From: Mesostigma viride
Lineage: Eukaryota > Streptophyta > Mesostigmatophyceae > Mesostigmatales > Mesostigmataceae
Length of the DNA stretch: 64,000 nt
NCBI GenBank assembly: GCA_009746045.1
Contig: RPFO01001848.1
Location: 80,875-144,874, forward strand
Direction of reading: 5' to 3'
Shown here: piece after piece, positions 21,937-33,300 of the stretch
How positions within the stretch are numbered: the stretch's first letter is position 1
Layout: the number at the start of each line of letters is the position of its first letter
Position numbers and translations under genes: made by a program
The notes under the pieces: model-generated
The model's database searches: none
Seen by the model: only the letters and a program-made list of their open reading frames with translations
What the model was told of the DNA's origin: nothing

Positions 21937-22534
21937 TGATAGGAGAGAAGGGTTCGCAGCGCGGGCTCCGGCTCAGGTGCAAAGCGAACGAATTCATTAG
22001 GGCCGGACGGCCAAGCCTGGCAGCCATACCTGAGTTAAAGTTGCCCCGGCGGATCCCCACACGTGCTGGGGAGCAGGTGACCGTCGATGCCGGTGGCGAT
22101 GGCGGTGACGGCGGGGGCCGAGCAGGGGGCTGGGGCGCTGGCACGGCGGTATCCATGGGGGTCGCCGTCATTGGAGGAAGGTCCTGGCCGTTAATGCGGA
22201 CGATGAAGACGCCATTAAAGAGGCGGGCGTAGATGCTGCACCGTAGTTGCGGGTTGGCCTGCTTGGCTGCCCGAGCCTCGTGGACCTCCGGCCGGTTCAG
22301 GGCGGCAGCCCGGGCCTCAAGCTGCTCCGGGGTATAGTAATCGTCGATGCTCAGTTGGGTATCGTGGAGGTTCCGGCGGGCCTTCTGCACCTGCAGTTTG
22401 TCCTCCTTGCGGTGGAATTCCACCAAGACAGGGGCGGTGGGGCCGCCGAGCCGGCGTGCCGTTTTAATGACGACGCTAGGGGCATGTGGTACGTAATAAC
22501 CACTCATGATTGCGTGCCAAAGTCTCTTTATCAT
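21899..22534 (-). CDS. LINE ORF1-like protein
   Basis: A 211-residue frame whose first 100 residues (PVLVEFHRKEDKLQVQKARR, LSIDDYYTPEQLEARAAALN) resemble the C-terminal domain of LINE ORF1 proteins, where a strand-helix RNA-binding fold is followed by a TPEQ-type helix. The second half is proline-rich linker. Its position directly upstream of the APE domain on the same strand supports this. The N-terminal coiled coil expected for ORF1 is missing, so the element is probably 5' truncated near 22540. Confidence 0.55.
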   Translation of the reverse strand: MIKRLWHAIMSGYYVPHAPSVVIKTARRLGGPTAPVLVEFHRKEDKLQVQKARRNLHDTQLSIDDYYTPEQLEARAAALNRPEVHEARAAKQANPQLRCSIYARLFNGVFIVRINGQDLPPMTATPMDTAVPAPQPPARPPPSPPSPPASTVTCSPARVGIRRGNFNSGMAARLGRPALMNSFALHLSRSPRCEPFSPINDDARRPAAPRL

Positions 22535-22694
22535 TTAATATTAACCATCATTTAATATTGAAAGAATGCTGCTTGAATGATAAAGTTACACCGTATGCAG
22601 GTTTTAAGCTCCCGCACTCGTGTGTCTACATGTACATTAATTAATGAATCCTGCACTGCTTGGAGTGTAAATGCGCCTACCAAAACTAGTGATG

Positions 22695-24500
22695 CTACTC
22701 CAGGGACGAGCATGTTGCCCATGCCCCAATCACATCCGCGATCGCGCCGCCATCCACCGCCCACGATAACCCCGGCGTGTACTGCCCCCGCGCATCCCGT
22801 ATCGACCGGAACGTCATCGGGACCGCGGCCACGTACCCTGGCAGGTCATCAGTGTCCCGGATGCCAGTATTACGCACCCCCGGGGGCGCCTGCTTGACCC
22901 CCGTCGTGTCCACCACGGGGAGGACTTTGACGTTGCGGCCCAACACGGAGATCAGCGATGACACGCGGCTCACACTCGCGATGAACACGTCGACACTGGC
23001 CAGGCAGTCAACCAGGTCCAGGGGGGACTCGTCACCCAGCAGGTCGATCTGGACGCAATCCAGGCCCAACGGGGCACACAGCTCTCGCGCGACATCCCAT
23101 GCGATGGGCTTCCCATATTCATCCACCAACTGGCCACCCTCTGACACCACCAGCACCGCGATGGGCTGGTTCCTGATACGTTGCGTTGTACTCCATCTCC
23201 CCCCTTTCCTACGACTCCAAAGGCCTCTCCCCTGCAGCGCCGCACGGTCCGCGTGCTGGCCCTTGCGTTGCTGGCTGGACGTGACACCTCTTGCCATCTC
23301 AACTTGGCCGCCCAGGCCGCCTGCCAGTGCCCGCAGCACCGCACCCGTCGCCTCCACGAAATACGCGTGGGGGAGGCTGCGGAAGCGGCGGCGGCTGCGC
23401 GTGACGTCACCCCGCCGGATGTGGACCCCGATCGTGAACGCATCCACTGGCATCTGCCCCACCTCCTTCGTATCCCCCCGTTGCATGCCCCCCCCTTGCA
23501 AGCCTGTTTGTCGCGGCTCCTGTTGTGAGTACCGTCGCGCCCTGATGCTGGCATCCCTGCCCATTTGGCTCATCCCGAGGGCCGGCACCTTCGACAGAAA
23601 TGGCTGGCACCCGCGCCGATGCACCGACGGCGCCACACTCCAGTACAGCGAGTACAGCGCGTGGCCCGGCGTGGCGCAATACGAGCCGTCCGGGGGCAAC
23701 GCGCGCGTGGACGGCTTGCCCCAGTCGTCAATGATGTTCCGTGCGTGCTGCCGTTCGGGCCAGATGAGCGCCGCGGCCGGGTAGTAGACGACGCGCTGCC
23801 GCGTCATCTCGGCCCCCAGGAGGTCCCTTCGCTGCGCCTGATCATTGGGTAGCTCCACCATGTCAAGCGGACCACTGGATGCACTGTCCAGCGGACTGTG
23901 CCGGGTTGTATTAGTAGCAGATATCGCGCCAAGCCCCCGGGCCATATTGGAGCCAGTCTCATTCACACTTGGAACTCCGTTTACATTGAGGGGGCCCATG
24001 TTGGGGTCCCAAAGAAGGGCGGCCATGCTGGGGTCCTTGAGGGGGGTCATGTCGGAGTTGTCCTTGAGGCGGGCCGTGCTCGTGGCGGGCTGGATGAGGC
24101 CCATACGCTCGCCGTAGCTGAACAGCCCATGGGGCCCATCGCTGAGCATCGTCTCCAGCGTGAGCGTGAGGTCGTAGTCGAGCGATAGGGAGAGCGCGTA
24201 GCCGATGCTTAAAATAGCCGACCCGAGGCCCTCGGGCGACTTGCAGGGGCAGTAGCGGAGGTAGCGGCGGCGGCCGGAGCCGTCCGGCAGACGGCAGGTA
24301 GGCGGCGGCACGCAGGCCGCGCTGTGAGTAATGTTTACTGATCCAGCCCCAGTCACGGAACCAGATGTACGGCCAGGGTCGTCGAGCAAATGCTGGCTGG
24401 CCGCGCAGAATTCACAGACATACATGAAATATGCCAAGAAGGCTACAACGGCGGGCAGAAGCTGCCTGGACCATGAGAGAAAAACCAGGGACGACGTCAT
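22695..24500 (-). CDS. Fucosyltransferase-like type II membrane protein
   Basis: One uninterrupted frame of about 601 residues from the ATG at 24500 (an upstream TTG-started extension is unlikely). Residues 13-29 (QLLPAVVAFLAYFMYVC) form a signal anchor typical of Golgi enzymes. Residues about 91-105 (GLGSAILSIGYALSL) resemble the nucleotide-sugar-side GLGN..L motif. Residues 358-365 carry GVHIRRGD, the hallmark of GT23/GT11/POFUT-type fucosyltransferases. Residues 502-520 (SVDVFIASVSRVSSLISVLG) match the SDSS-type C-terminal block. The likely role is transfer of fucose or a similar sugar to a glycan in the Golgi lumen. A low-complexity insert (about 140-230) is not expected in the family. 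A TATA-like TATATAT at 24832-24840 on the reverse strand could be its promoter. It is the only full-length host gene I see. Confidence 0.6.
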   Translation of the reverse strand: MTSSLVFLSWSRQLLPAVVAFLAYFMYVCEFCAASQHLLDDPGRTSGSVTGAGSVNITHSAACVPPPTCRLPDGSGRRRYLRYCPCKSPEGLGSAILSIGYALSLSLDYDLTLTLETMLSDGPHGLFSYGERMGLIQPATSTARLKDNSDMTPLKDPSMAALLWDPNMGPLNVNGVPSVNETGSNMARGLGAISATNTTRHSPLDSASSGPLDMVELPNDQAQRRDLLGAEMTRQRVVYYPAAALIWPERQHARNIIDDWGKPSTRALPPDGSYCATPGHALYSLYWSVAPSVHRRGCQPFLSKVPALGMSQMGRDASIRARRYSQQEPRQTGLQGGGMQRGDTKEVGQMPVDAFTIGVHIRRGDVTRSRRRFRSLPHAYFVEATGAVLRALAGGLGGQVEMARGVTSSQQRKGQHADRAALQGRGLWSRRKGGRWSTTQRIRNQPIAVLVVSEGGQLVDEYGKPIAWDVARELCAPLGLDCVQIDLLGDESPLDLVDCLASVDVFIASVSRVSSLISVLGRNVKVLPVVDTTGVKQAPPGVRNTGIRDTDDLPGYVAAVPMTFRSIRDARGQYTPGLSWAVDGGAIADVIGAWATCSSLE

Positions 24501-25761
24501 ATAAAGATGGTGCGATGTAGTTGACAAGGGCCGGCTAATCTTCGGCAGCAGTTTGGGACGTGAGGCAAATCAGATACTCGTCCCCTTCGGACCTGCGAGA
24601 TTTGCAGGATATCTTAGTCGACAAGGTCATTCAACATCTTGGCGGCCCACAAATTCGTTGGTGTCGTGAAGGGTGAGTTGCCCGCCACATCTGCTGCGCT
24701 AAAATGTGGCGCGTAGCATGTCGTGCGACCGCAACGTCGTCTCCTGGATCATGTTCAGTCGACGACAGTATCTCATATCGCCAATACAAAAGTGCTAGCG
24801 TGGAAGTGTCCACTAGGAGCTCGAGCCACGGCTATATATACAACGATTAACTAGCTGAAGCTGGCTGCGATTACGTACGTACTCCGGCAGGCCGCCGCGT
24901 CAATTATCCCGCCCAAGTTGATCCGAATCAGTCAGCTGCAGTGCTGAAGTACCCTCTGGTGGATCGACAACCGGCCGCGCTGGCGCCAGTCGTCACAATG
25001 TACATAGCTGTACGTACACACTGCAGTCGCTTATTGAATAATGATATAATATGCAGATAATCGTTTAATTTTTCATTTCAACATCGCACGTACGTATTGA
25101 TGTCAAGGAAATTACCTGCAATATATCTATACGCTGCGTGCGCACATAAACTACTGGCCCCCGGCCCGAGACATAGCCGGCCGCTGCAATACCCGTAACG
25201 TCGTTTCAAAATATGTGTGATCACATTGAAATCACAATATGAGCACGAGCGACGGACGACTGCAACAAAATGCGCAGCCTAGAAAGTATTCCACCAAGTG
25301 CCACAAGCGGTTCGCAAGTCACGGCAGAAGTGCACCATCAGCAGGAGGGGGGACATCCAGCCAAAACACTAGAAACTACGTGAGTGACCCCCGCGGCCCC
25401 GCTTTGACAGACCGCGCCAGTCGGCGGCTGCACCCCAAGCGGAGAGCGCCACGTGTCGAGTCGTTGGCAACCGGCGCCGGCGGCCCGCCCCGTAGGTCCC
25501 GGGAAGCCCTGGCGCGTCCGGCCGGGTCCCTGGGCGGTCCCTGGGAGGCTATGAGAGGCTCTGATGGTTGGCCGAGGACTTTGAAGGAGACGTCTTGCTT
25601 TTTAAGGAGAAGTCTATCACGTTCCCTGCTCGGGAATGGCTGCTGAGGGGTTGGCGAGCAAAAAGGGGCTTTAGAAGTCTATCACTGTTGGAAGGTCGGC
25701 GATGGCTGGAGAGGCCTCGCCAATTTTACTCCCCTGCTCTCCCGGCTTTCTCGATGCCCGA
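24501..25761. other. Intergenic; no gene supported
   Basis: A plus-strand frame at 25239-25646 is low-complexity (Arg, Ser, Pro) and unsupported. AGAAGTCTATCAC motifs at about 25609 and 25675 resemble motifs near 29050 and 29220. Confidence 0.4.
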
Positions 25762-25795
25762 GTTTGGATAGGATATACTTGATATACTTCTTTTT
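25762..25795 (+). repeat. 34-bp inverted repeat, left copy
   Basis: GTTTGGATAGGATATACTTG plus GATA.ACTTCTTTTT; the right copy is inverted at 29043-29076 with one mismatch. Confidence 0.85.
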
Positions 25796-26458
25796 CATGT
25801 AAAAGGGTTCCAATTTATGGCTATGAAAAATCCCATCTTCCATCCATGCATGCAGTACCCATGCACGTGACCATGCATATATCAAAGAGACAACCAGCGC
25901 AGGCCAGAAATCGGGAGAATCCGGACCATGGTAGCTCGAGCCTGCCGTTATCTTTTCCGCGTTTTCGAGTCGTTCAGGATGATGAAGATGAATGGTGATG
26001 GAAATGTGTATCCTTGTGCATTGAAATTATGGCTGGCTTACGTGTGGAGCGACTAGATGACCTAGACGGTGGGGCCGGAAACAGCATGCTTGATCAGGGC
26101 GTGTGTTTCTAGCCTAACTGGCCGGGAGTGTCTAGTGGTGAGCACCATTGCTGCGATCGCTCTCCCACCATTTACGAGGAAATACCCGCAAATGGAAAAC
26201 CACTGAAAAGGTCTAGCTAGTCAGTCATCACGTTAGCCATGCCATGATTCCAAACGTCCAAGAACTGCACACGGTGCAAAGGCAAAAAGCCGGAGGACAG
26301 CACTTTCAACTGTGCGGCGGGAACCAAAAGCCCGCGGATGCCAGAAAACATCGTGTTGCGGCAGCGACGCGACGATGTGGACAACGAATCCAGTGCCAAG
26401 CTCGGAACGGCCGCAAAGGAGATCTGGCATCACAGGGTTCAGATGTGCGGAGATACTA

Positions 26459-27360
26459 CAGTCATTCCCGCGTTAAGTTGCGTTTCTTAAGGTTGCGTTC
26501 CCGCGTTAAGTTGCGGCGCCGAAGTTTGGGGGGCGACCGCAACTTAAGCATGGGGGCCATCGCAACTTAACGCGGTAATGACTCAATTTGTAGGTGTCAG
26601 GCCATTTTTGGCCGCGCAGGGGGCCATTTTTTGCCAAGTCCGGACCCGCTACGTGATTTTAGGCGGCAAAATACGCAAGCCCCACTCGCGCGCAAATTTC
26701 CCCGCCTGCTGGCCGTTTAGGTGAAAAGCGCGAATGCAACCTTACAAATTCAGTTTTGCAGCCTGCGGGCTGCGGTACATAAGAATCCACGACCATGCAG
26801 GGTCTGTAATTGAGACATCTTGCAGGAAATAATTACCACCATCATCGATCATGCCGAATGCACCGACCACAGAAGGGCGGCAAAGACAAGGTCGTTGAGG
26901 CCACAGGCAGTCTCGCTGCCTGTGGCCTCCATGCTGTTATTATAGCGGGTGTTCACATGCAGGCCATTGACAGTAAATGAAGCTTCCCTCACGACTGTTC
27001 CCATGTTTTGTCACAGTCAAACGTGTGAAGCCGGTCGGCAATTAAGTAACCCGCCAAAAAGAGAGCCGAAGTCAGAGGGTAAAAACACACATTATTTTGT
27101 GGTATAAAACGCAGGCACTCACTGCGTGGCTGCCCACGGCGTGTTTTGCTGCCCGCCTTTGTCCAAAATATCTGACCTGGAAAATGGACTTTGGCCGGCT
27201 TTGACGCTGCAGCTGGATCGGGCTTGACGAGAGCTGTCGAAGTCCGTCAGAGGAGGAGGTGGTCGGCTGCTAGCCTAATTCTACCGTTAAGTTGCGTTCC
27301 CGCGTTAAGTTGCGGCGCAAAGTTTTAGGGGGCGATCGCAACTTAACGCGGGAATGACTG
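26459..27360. mobile_element. Pogo/mariner-like MITE, 902 bp, TA target site
   Basis: The ends read CAGTCATTCCCGCGTTAAG... and its complement, each flanked by TA (26457-26458 and 27361-27362), as in Tc1/mariner and pogo elements. An inner repeat of the GTTAAGTTGCG motif lies at both ends. The interior is non-coding and contains a perfect 12-bp hairpin (26899-26927, GGCCACAGGCAG stem). It sits at the 3' end of the Penelope-like RT. Confidence 0.8.
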
Positions 27361-27361
27361 T

Positions 27362-28916
27362 ATGCGATCCAGCCGGTCCACGACCTGTTTGTAGAGCTTG
27401 TGCCAAGGGGCAGCACGCCAGCACCGAACAGATGTGGGTGACGTTGCAAAAAACATCGGACTTGACGGAGCATAATGGCTCGGTCATAGTCTTTGACCAA
27501 TAAACGCTGCAAGAGTTCAACAAGAGTCGTGATGAAATCAACACGATACGAACAAAGACGGGAAAAACGATGTAACTGAGAAAGAACAACACCATATTTT
27601 GCTGTGTGGGAAAGGAGACTGTGAATATCGGGGTAACGAATAAAAGGAATTTGCTGGTATTTAGGATCCTTGCGCTTATCATAGACAGCCGTACGCCAGC
27701 CCTTCTTGTTATGGGTAATGTTAAGATCGAGGTAATTGCAATGAGTATCCTCCGACGTGAGCTTTAATGTGAGGGACGCTTGCGGGTAGATGCCAGGCAG
27801 ACCAGCGGTGATATACAAATGGGTTGCGAAATCAGGGTTGTCGAAAGCGATGACATCATCAATGTATCGACATGTATGGATAAAACGCCTGATGAGAACA
27901 TCATCGTTTGAGGCAATGAGATTCTCCATGAATGCAAGCTCATAAGTGTATAGATAGAGGTTTGCAAGGAGCCCGGCACAGTTAGTGCCCATAGGGATGC
28001 CGATAGCTTGTTGGTATACATTGCCCGCAAAACAGATGAAGGTGTTATCAACAAGATAAGAGATCCAATGGACAAGGTCAGCCTTCGTGATAATATAATT
28101 ATAACCATCCCGCACGATAGCACCTGCCGCGATCCCTGAGAGCCACGTTGCCGTGGGCTTGGTCTGAGAAACACGCACGTGCAGGTGGTTGCGCCCGTGA
28201 GGCCTACGTGCATACAGACGAGTAAGGAGGCTATCTAAACGAGCTTTCAAATCGTGCAAATCTAGTGTGGTATATAGAGTGGTGAAATCATAGGTGGCTA
28301 TGGGCATAGGTATACGTTTCTCTGCTGCTGTCTTAGAACGGCTAAGGGCGGCAAGGCGTAGGCGTACTTGGGCTGAGTCTATGACGATCCAACTACCAGC
28401 GCATTCATACCCGGCATTCGACAGCACCTCCACCCATAATGCATTGGCTTCGGGGAGAAGAGCATTCAAAGCATGGCAGATGAGTTTCGAGAGAGGCATC
28501 AGTGGGGCTGAATGCGACGCAGCAATGGTGCGCAAAGCAACAGGAGTTTTGTGCAGCTTAAGAGTGAGATACAGATACGGGAACGTAGTGGTGGTGGCGC
28601 GTCGCTGCCGCTTAAGGAATGCCCGAGCAAAAATGTTTTGGCTGTGCAGAAAAGCCCGATGAGCAGCAGTGATACTGGCGGTGGACTGTGCACGCTGAAC
28701 ATAGGTAGGGCTGGACGCCAACTCGTGTTGCAAAGTAGCAAGGTAGTGCTTCTTGCATATGAAAGCAAAGTTGTTGGCACTCTTGTCAACACACGTGATG
28801 ATAAAGTCCTGCTTGAAGTGGTCAAGAAGTGCTTTATCTGTGGTGTTGAGCCAGGTGGTGCGGTGGACCTGCTGGAGACGGTAATCAAGCCTGGTGAGAC
28901 GTGCATATATAAAAGT
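27362..28916 (-). pseudogene. Penelope-like reverse transcriptase
   Basis: A single frame of about 500 residues, with no ATG near its start. The N-terminus reads FIITCVDKSANNFAFICKKH, typical of Penelope-like elements. RT blocks follow: LYLTLKLHK, ATYDFTTLYTTL (motif A with the catalytic D), GIPMGTNCAGLLANLYLYTY (motif B) and CRYIDDVIAF (motif C, YIDD at 27855-27866), then NYLDLNI and the thumb. There is no GIY-YIG endonuclease; the frame runs into the pogo-like MITE at 27360. What follows at 26233-26456 does not show the expected finger. The element is therefore truncated at both ends or belongs to an endonuclease-lacking group. Confidence 0.8.
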
Positions 28917-29022
28917 GTATAGAGCTTTGACATGGCTCTGTATATAGGTTTATAGCTGGGCGTTTGCTTTGGTTTGAGTGATTTCACTCTGCTGTAAGTA
29001 ATTATATTTTTAATATATATAA
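28917..29022 (+). repeat. Solo LINE 3' tail
   Basis: TAGAGCTTTGACATGGCTCT to TTTTTAATATATATAA, nearly identical to the tails at 19594 and 20654. A very short, 5'-truncated insertion abutting the 5' end of the Penelope-like frame. Confidence 0.85.
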
Positions 29023-29042
29023 AAGTGAGACCGTTTTGGGCC

Positions 29043-29076
29043 AAAAAGAAGTCTATCAAGTATATCCTATCCAAAC
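29043..29076 (-). repeat. 34-bp inverted repeat, right copy
   Basis: Complement of 25762-25795 with one mismatch. Confidence 0.85.
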
Positions 29077-31205
29077 TGACCCCTCGCCAAACCCTGGAGA
29101 GGGCCCGCCCCGCTCCTTCGCCCCCCGCCCCCGCTTTCCCGCCCCCCCTCAGTGGATAACCTTCTAACCCGTCCTAAAGCCCGGCGCCCCCTCTCCCGAC
29201 CCCGGCGCCCTGTGACGGTGATAGACTTCTCTCCGTATGGATATACTTCTCCCGCGCCGTTCCCGCCGGTCCAGGAGACTTTCTAGCGCCCCGTTCCCCG
29301 TCCCCTTCCCCTTCCCCTTCCCCTTCTTCCCCTTGCCCACGTGTCCCTGACCAACGCGTCACTGGGTTCCCCCTGTCGCGCCACATTCCGGGCCACATCT
29401 CCTCCTAGGCGATGGCGTCCGCGGCTTCGTCGTCTCCGAATGCGGTGCTCAGATTATAGACGCGAGCGCTCCTGAGATTGATCGGCTCGAGCACCTTTCG
29501 GAGCTCCGAGATGTGGCTTGACCTGCCCGCCACCGCGCTCATGACCCTACTTAAGCACCTCCTCGACTCGCTGCTGCCCCCCCCTGTTACATCCCGAGCC
29601 GGACGGTGCGAAAGATCTAATCTAGTATAAGGTGCAGTTTAACCCCTAAATGGGCAGAAATACTGCCGATGCATCGGCTGTAACTTCACAATTTTGCAAA
29701 CCAGATGCCATCCAACCCACCCATATCCAATGGCTGTCCTTGGGGGCCAAGCATGTCCATGAGTTGCCCTTCGGGTTGGTATATCACAACCTTACATATA
29801 TGCAGGGTAGGCCATGTATAACTGCCGTCAAAGTCAGGGGGGTCAAGACGAGCGTTTTCATTTTTGGTAGAATGTGCATTTTGAATTATGTTGTAAGAGC
29901 TAGGCACCTACCACTTCAGGGATGATAAACAATTAGTTGCTGAACAGTTTGAGCCATTGGGGTCATCATTTGGGTGGGTATACCAGCAGTTACACCCAGT
30001 ACAGCCCATAGGGGTACCGTTGGTAAAAAGCAACCAAGGGGGTAGGAGTGGGCATACTACCTACTAATACCTACTAATATGGCCCCCAACCATGCCACAC
30101 AATACATTTCCCTTCCACAATGATGGGGAAACATAACTGCATCATCACACTGCCCTTACATGGCACCTATGTGCAGGTGCCACCTTGTCCATGCACGTAG
30201 GTAACGTGGTACGGATACCCTACGCAAGGCATGCATTCTAGGAGGCAGCCACCAACAAACTAGTGATTTTAAGCCTATTTCAGCTTGCCCTAGCAAGGAT
30301 AAACTAGGCCTAAGCTGCTATAGCTTGCCAGGTGATGGCCAGCACACCTGGTGGCACATGCTGACAATGGGAAGCTTCTACTCACCGGTTACATGCTTGA
30401 CGATGCCACAGAGACCAGCCAACTGCCTCACACTCATGCAATATGTGTGTGGGAAATGTATAACAAACATATATGGAGGTATTCAAACCCATACAGCCTC
30501 TAAAACTTATCACCATCACCCTGTGGCAGGTCAACTGACTGAGGGAAGCATCTAAGAAGGGTGTTTTAGAAAGGGGCCAGGCCAGGGTCAAGAAAGAGCA
30601 TGAATAATGCAAAAAGAATGTGCTACACAAGCTAGAACGTATATATAAACGTCAAACATCGATAGGAAAACGATGATTAAGCTTTACCAGGCATGGATGG
30701 CGTTACCTTGGCCCAGGCGGTGGCCGCAAAATGGCGCATTTCGGCACACCAAAGTTGTGCAGCATGGTCGCTGGATTCGGCGATTTCTGGCCACCCTTGC
30801 ACGTTTACGACTACCATGTATCATAAAAAGGACAAAGAAACCAATATATCCTTTAAAATACGCCAGAAAGGTATTGCTGTCAACGTTTCTATCGTCCGGC
30901 CTGATCGCAGTTTTTTCCAGCAAGAACGCTGCCGACACCTATCAAATGGCATTCCCGCGAACCAAAAATTGGCCTGTATCATCTTTAGGACGTATAGAAT
31001 CAATTTACTGAGTTTGGTCAGAAAATTCGAACGAAAACGTAAATGCCATGCGTGGGCGCAAGCCGCCATGGCCAGGTCGTCGTTTTCCGGAATGCACGTT
31101 GTACGTGAAAAAGTGGTGAGGAGCGGTGACATGCCCAGCCAAAATTTCACGGGTACTAGGGTCTGGCCCCAAGGCTGCCGGTGGCTGCATTGGTCCGGCC
31201 CCTAT
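29077..31205. other. No gene supported
   Basis: GC-rich to about 29600, with repeated CTTCCCC runs at 29300-29330, then mixed composition. Frames at 29650-29925 and 30693-31226 have no motif or coding look. I see nothing functional here. Confidence 0.4.
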
Positions 31206-32868
31206 ATTCATATGAACAGTGGCTAGACATGGCTGTATATATGTGCATGTGGCCATGCTCAGGCAATTTTCAAGTAGGGGCTTGTTAGACATAAGAACTG
31301 CCAGCTGTCACGTTCGCTAGCATGATCAGTTCAAACCCACAGCATGCACGGTAGTCGCAAACTCAGCTTGGCGATGTAATAATCTAATCATGCCAGGCAT
31401 CTTGGCGGTCGGCATGGCTGCGATGTGTTTTGTGCGCCTTGATTCGGTAGCAGCACATCCCTTGGCAACCGGCCCGCCTGACTAAGGTTGCCACACATGG
31501 TCCTCTGCATCACCATGGATGTCCCCATGTCCCTGTCTCTGTTATAGGGGTTCACGTTGCTGGCGATGCAGCTTCCAAGTTGGACTAGATCTCCTCAGCC
31601 AGCGCTGTGGTGCATAGCCAGACAGCTCATACACTGCTCAGTTGCTACCTCGAGGTTGCCGGCTTGAAATGTGCCACAAAGGACTGCACTTGGCCGCCAT
31701 CATACCTAGCATGAAGAAGCCACTGCACAACCCCGGTGAGCCGCTTGGCCACCATACCGCAGTTGTCTTCAACAGATACTGCAAGGCCAATGGCCTCTTC
31801 ACAGGCACGTGCCTTGTGCTCATGCTCTTGCTCTGGCCCTTGTCAGCATGAGATGCACGCCCTTGCATGCTTCACCATGTTTCTCCAAGCCATCCGTGAC
31901 TATACTTGCTTCAGAAATGTCATTCAACTCCTGCACGTCCTCAGCCACCAGACTGCCAAACTAGCTGGTGCCCCATCCCTCACTTTGGTGAGGACTGCGA
32001 TTCTGGCTAGCAGCTTAGCGATCGTGCGTGGTTGTGCCCGAGTTTCTGGGTGAGTGGCAGTGGCATTGGAGCAAGAGTTGTTGAGCATGTGCGTGTGTCT
32101 ATCCTCTTGACAAACAACCCCTCGCACCCCTGACATTGAGGAGTTTGGCCATGTGCCAGGTTGCCAGAATTCCGCAAACATGCATCATAGGGAAATAAAG
32201 GATGGCTGGTTGTGCACACGACATGAGTAAACAAAACACACATCGCTGGACCGTGCTTTCCGATATCCCCTACATGTAAAGACCAAATGGTGGTGGCACG
32301 GAGTATAAAATTAATGGTGGTGGCACGCCGCCATTGTTGTTGTTGTTGTTGTGTCCCACGCCGCACACCGGTGGAGTACAATTTGGTGGTGGCACGGTGT
32401 GCCGGTGCAACGGTGCAACGGTGCAACGGTGCAACGGTGCAACGGTGCAACGGTGCAACCGTGCAACGGTGCAACGGCCAGTGATTGGCCCGTTGCTGAT
32501 TTGCTGACATGCAGCCTAATAAAAATTGGCCGCAAATTCGTCCGGTCGCACGTGGGCACAAGATTTGCGGCCAATTTTTACTAGGCTGCATATCAGAAAA
32601 TCAGCAACGGGCCAATCACTGGCCGTTGCACCGTTGCACCGTTGCACCGTTGCACCGTTGCACCGTTGCACCGTTGCACCGTTGCACCGTTGCACCGTTG
32701 CACCGTTGCACCGGCACACCGTGCCACCACCAAATTGTACTCCACCGGTGTGCGGCGTGGGACACAACAACAACAACAACAATGGCGGCGTGCCACCACC
32801 ATTCATTTTGTACTCCGTGCCACCACTATTTGGTCTTTACATGTAGGGGATATCGGAAAGCACCAGCG
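31206..32868. repeat. Long interspersed repeat, copy 1 (about 1.65 kb)
   Basis: Matches 61527-63066 in the same orientation from ATGAACAGTGGCTAGACATG onward, with small indels. It ends in a foldback (32241-32871). Frames in it are broken differently in the two copies, so no protein is supported. Confidence 0.85.
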
Positions 32869-32871
32869 ATG
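32241..32871. mobile_element. Foldback element with octamer satellite in its arms
   Basis: CATCGCTGG...GTGCTTTCCG at the left and its complement ending at 32871 bound two arms of about 300 bp. Both arms contain a GTTGTTGTTGTT run, ACCGGTGTGCGGCGTGG and an array of GGTGCAAC octamers (about 9 in the left arm, about 10 in the right). The short loop is near 32540-32560. The last 3 bp overlap an ATG of the downstream exon. Confidence 0.8.
32404..32475 (+). repeat. (GGTGCAAC)n octamer array
   Basis: About nine units, one diverged; the inverted counterpart is at 32624-32713. Confidence 0.95.
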
Positions 32872-32978
32872 GAAAAGGACGCAGTAGCCCCACCAGACAC
32901 AATGGATCCCGGCCATGCACCACCGGGGCAAGAGAACCAGACAAAGGATACAGGCCCTGTATCCGTGACAGGTGTAGA
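32869..32978 (+). pseudogene. Host exon, 5' piece, cut by nested insertions
   Basis: A short frame (MEKDAVAPPDTMDPGHAPPG, then GQENQTKDTG and SVTG) that continues, after removal of everything between the two target duplications, in frame at 56855-56979. It is acidic and proline-rich with no known domain. The ATG lies at the edge of the foldback, so the true start could be upstream. Confidence 0.5.
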
Positions 32979-33054
32979 AGTTATATACATCGATTCCTGC
33001 GGAATCGATACTAAGCGCTTAGTATCGATTCCGCAGGAATCGATGTATATAACT
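32979..33054. repeat. Perfect 76-bp palindrome, left
   Basis: AGTTATATACATCGATTCC to its complement, centred on AAGC|GCTT. Confidence 0.95.
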
Positions 33055-33261
33055 AAAACTTTTGCTTGCGCCGGCAAGGCTAAGGCCGATACTAGTCGGG
33101 TCATCGAATTGGCTATTCGATTATCGAAGTTGCCTATTCGACCATCGAACTTTCCTATTCGATTATCGAATTTTCCTTATTCGATTGTCGAAATTTCCTA
33201 TTCGACGGATTAGTGTCGATTCCGTAAGGAATCGATGTATATAACTAAGACTGTTGCGACA

Positions 33262-33300
33262 CGCCGGCATCCCGGGTTCGAATCCCGCTAGGATCGTTCC
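33262..33300 (+). other. tRNA T-arm-like motif in foldback loop
   Basis: CGGGTTCGAATCCCG forms a perfect 4-bp stem with a TTCGAAT loop and matches the B-box exactly. Whether it belongs to a transcribed tRNA-like RNA is unknown. Confidence 0.5.

Noticed and set aside
32262-32846. HRCTVAPL/RCNGATVQ frames on both strands
   Set aside because: Translation of the octamer arrays in the foldback arms.
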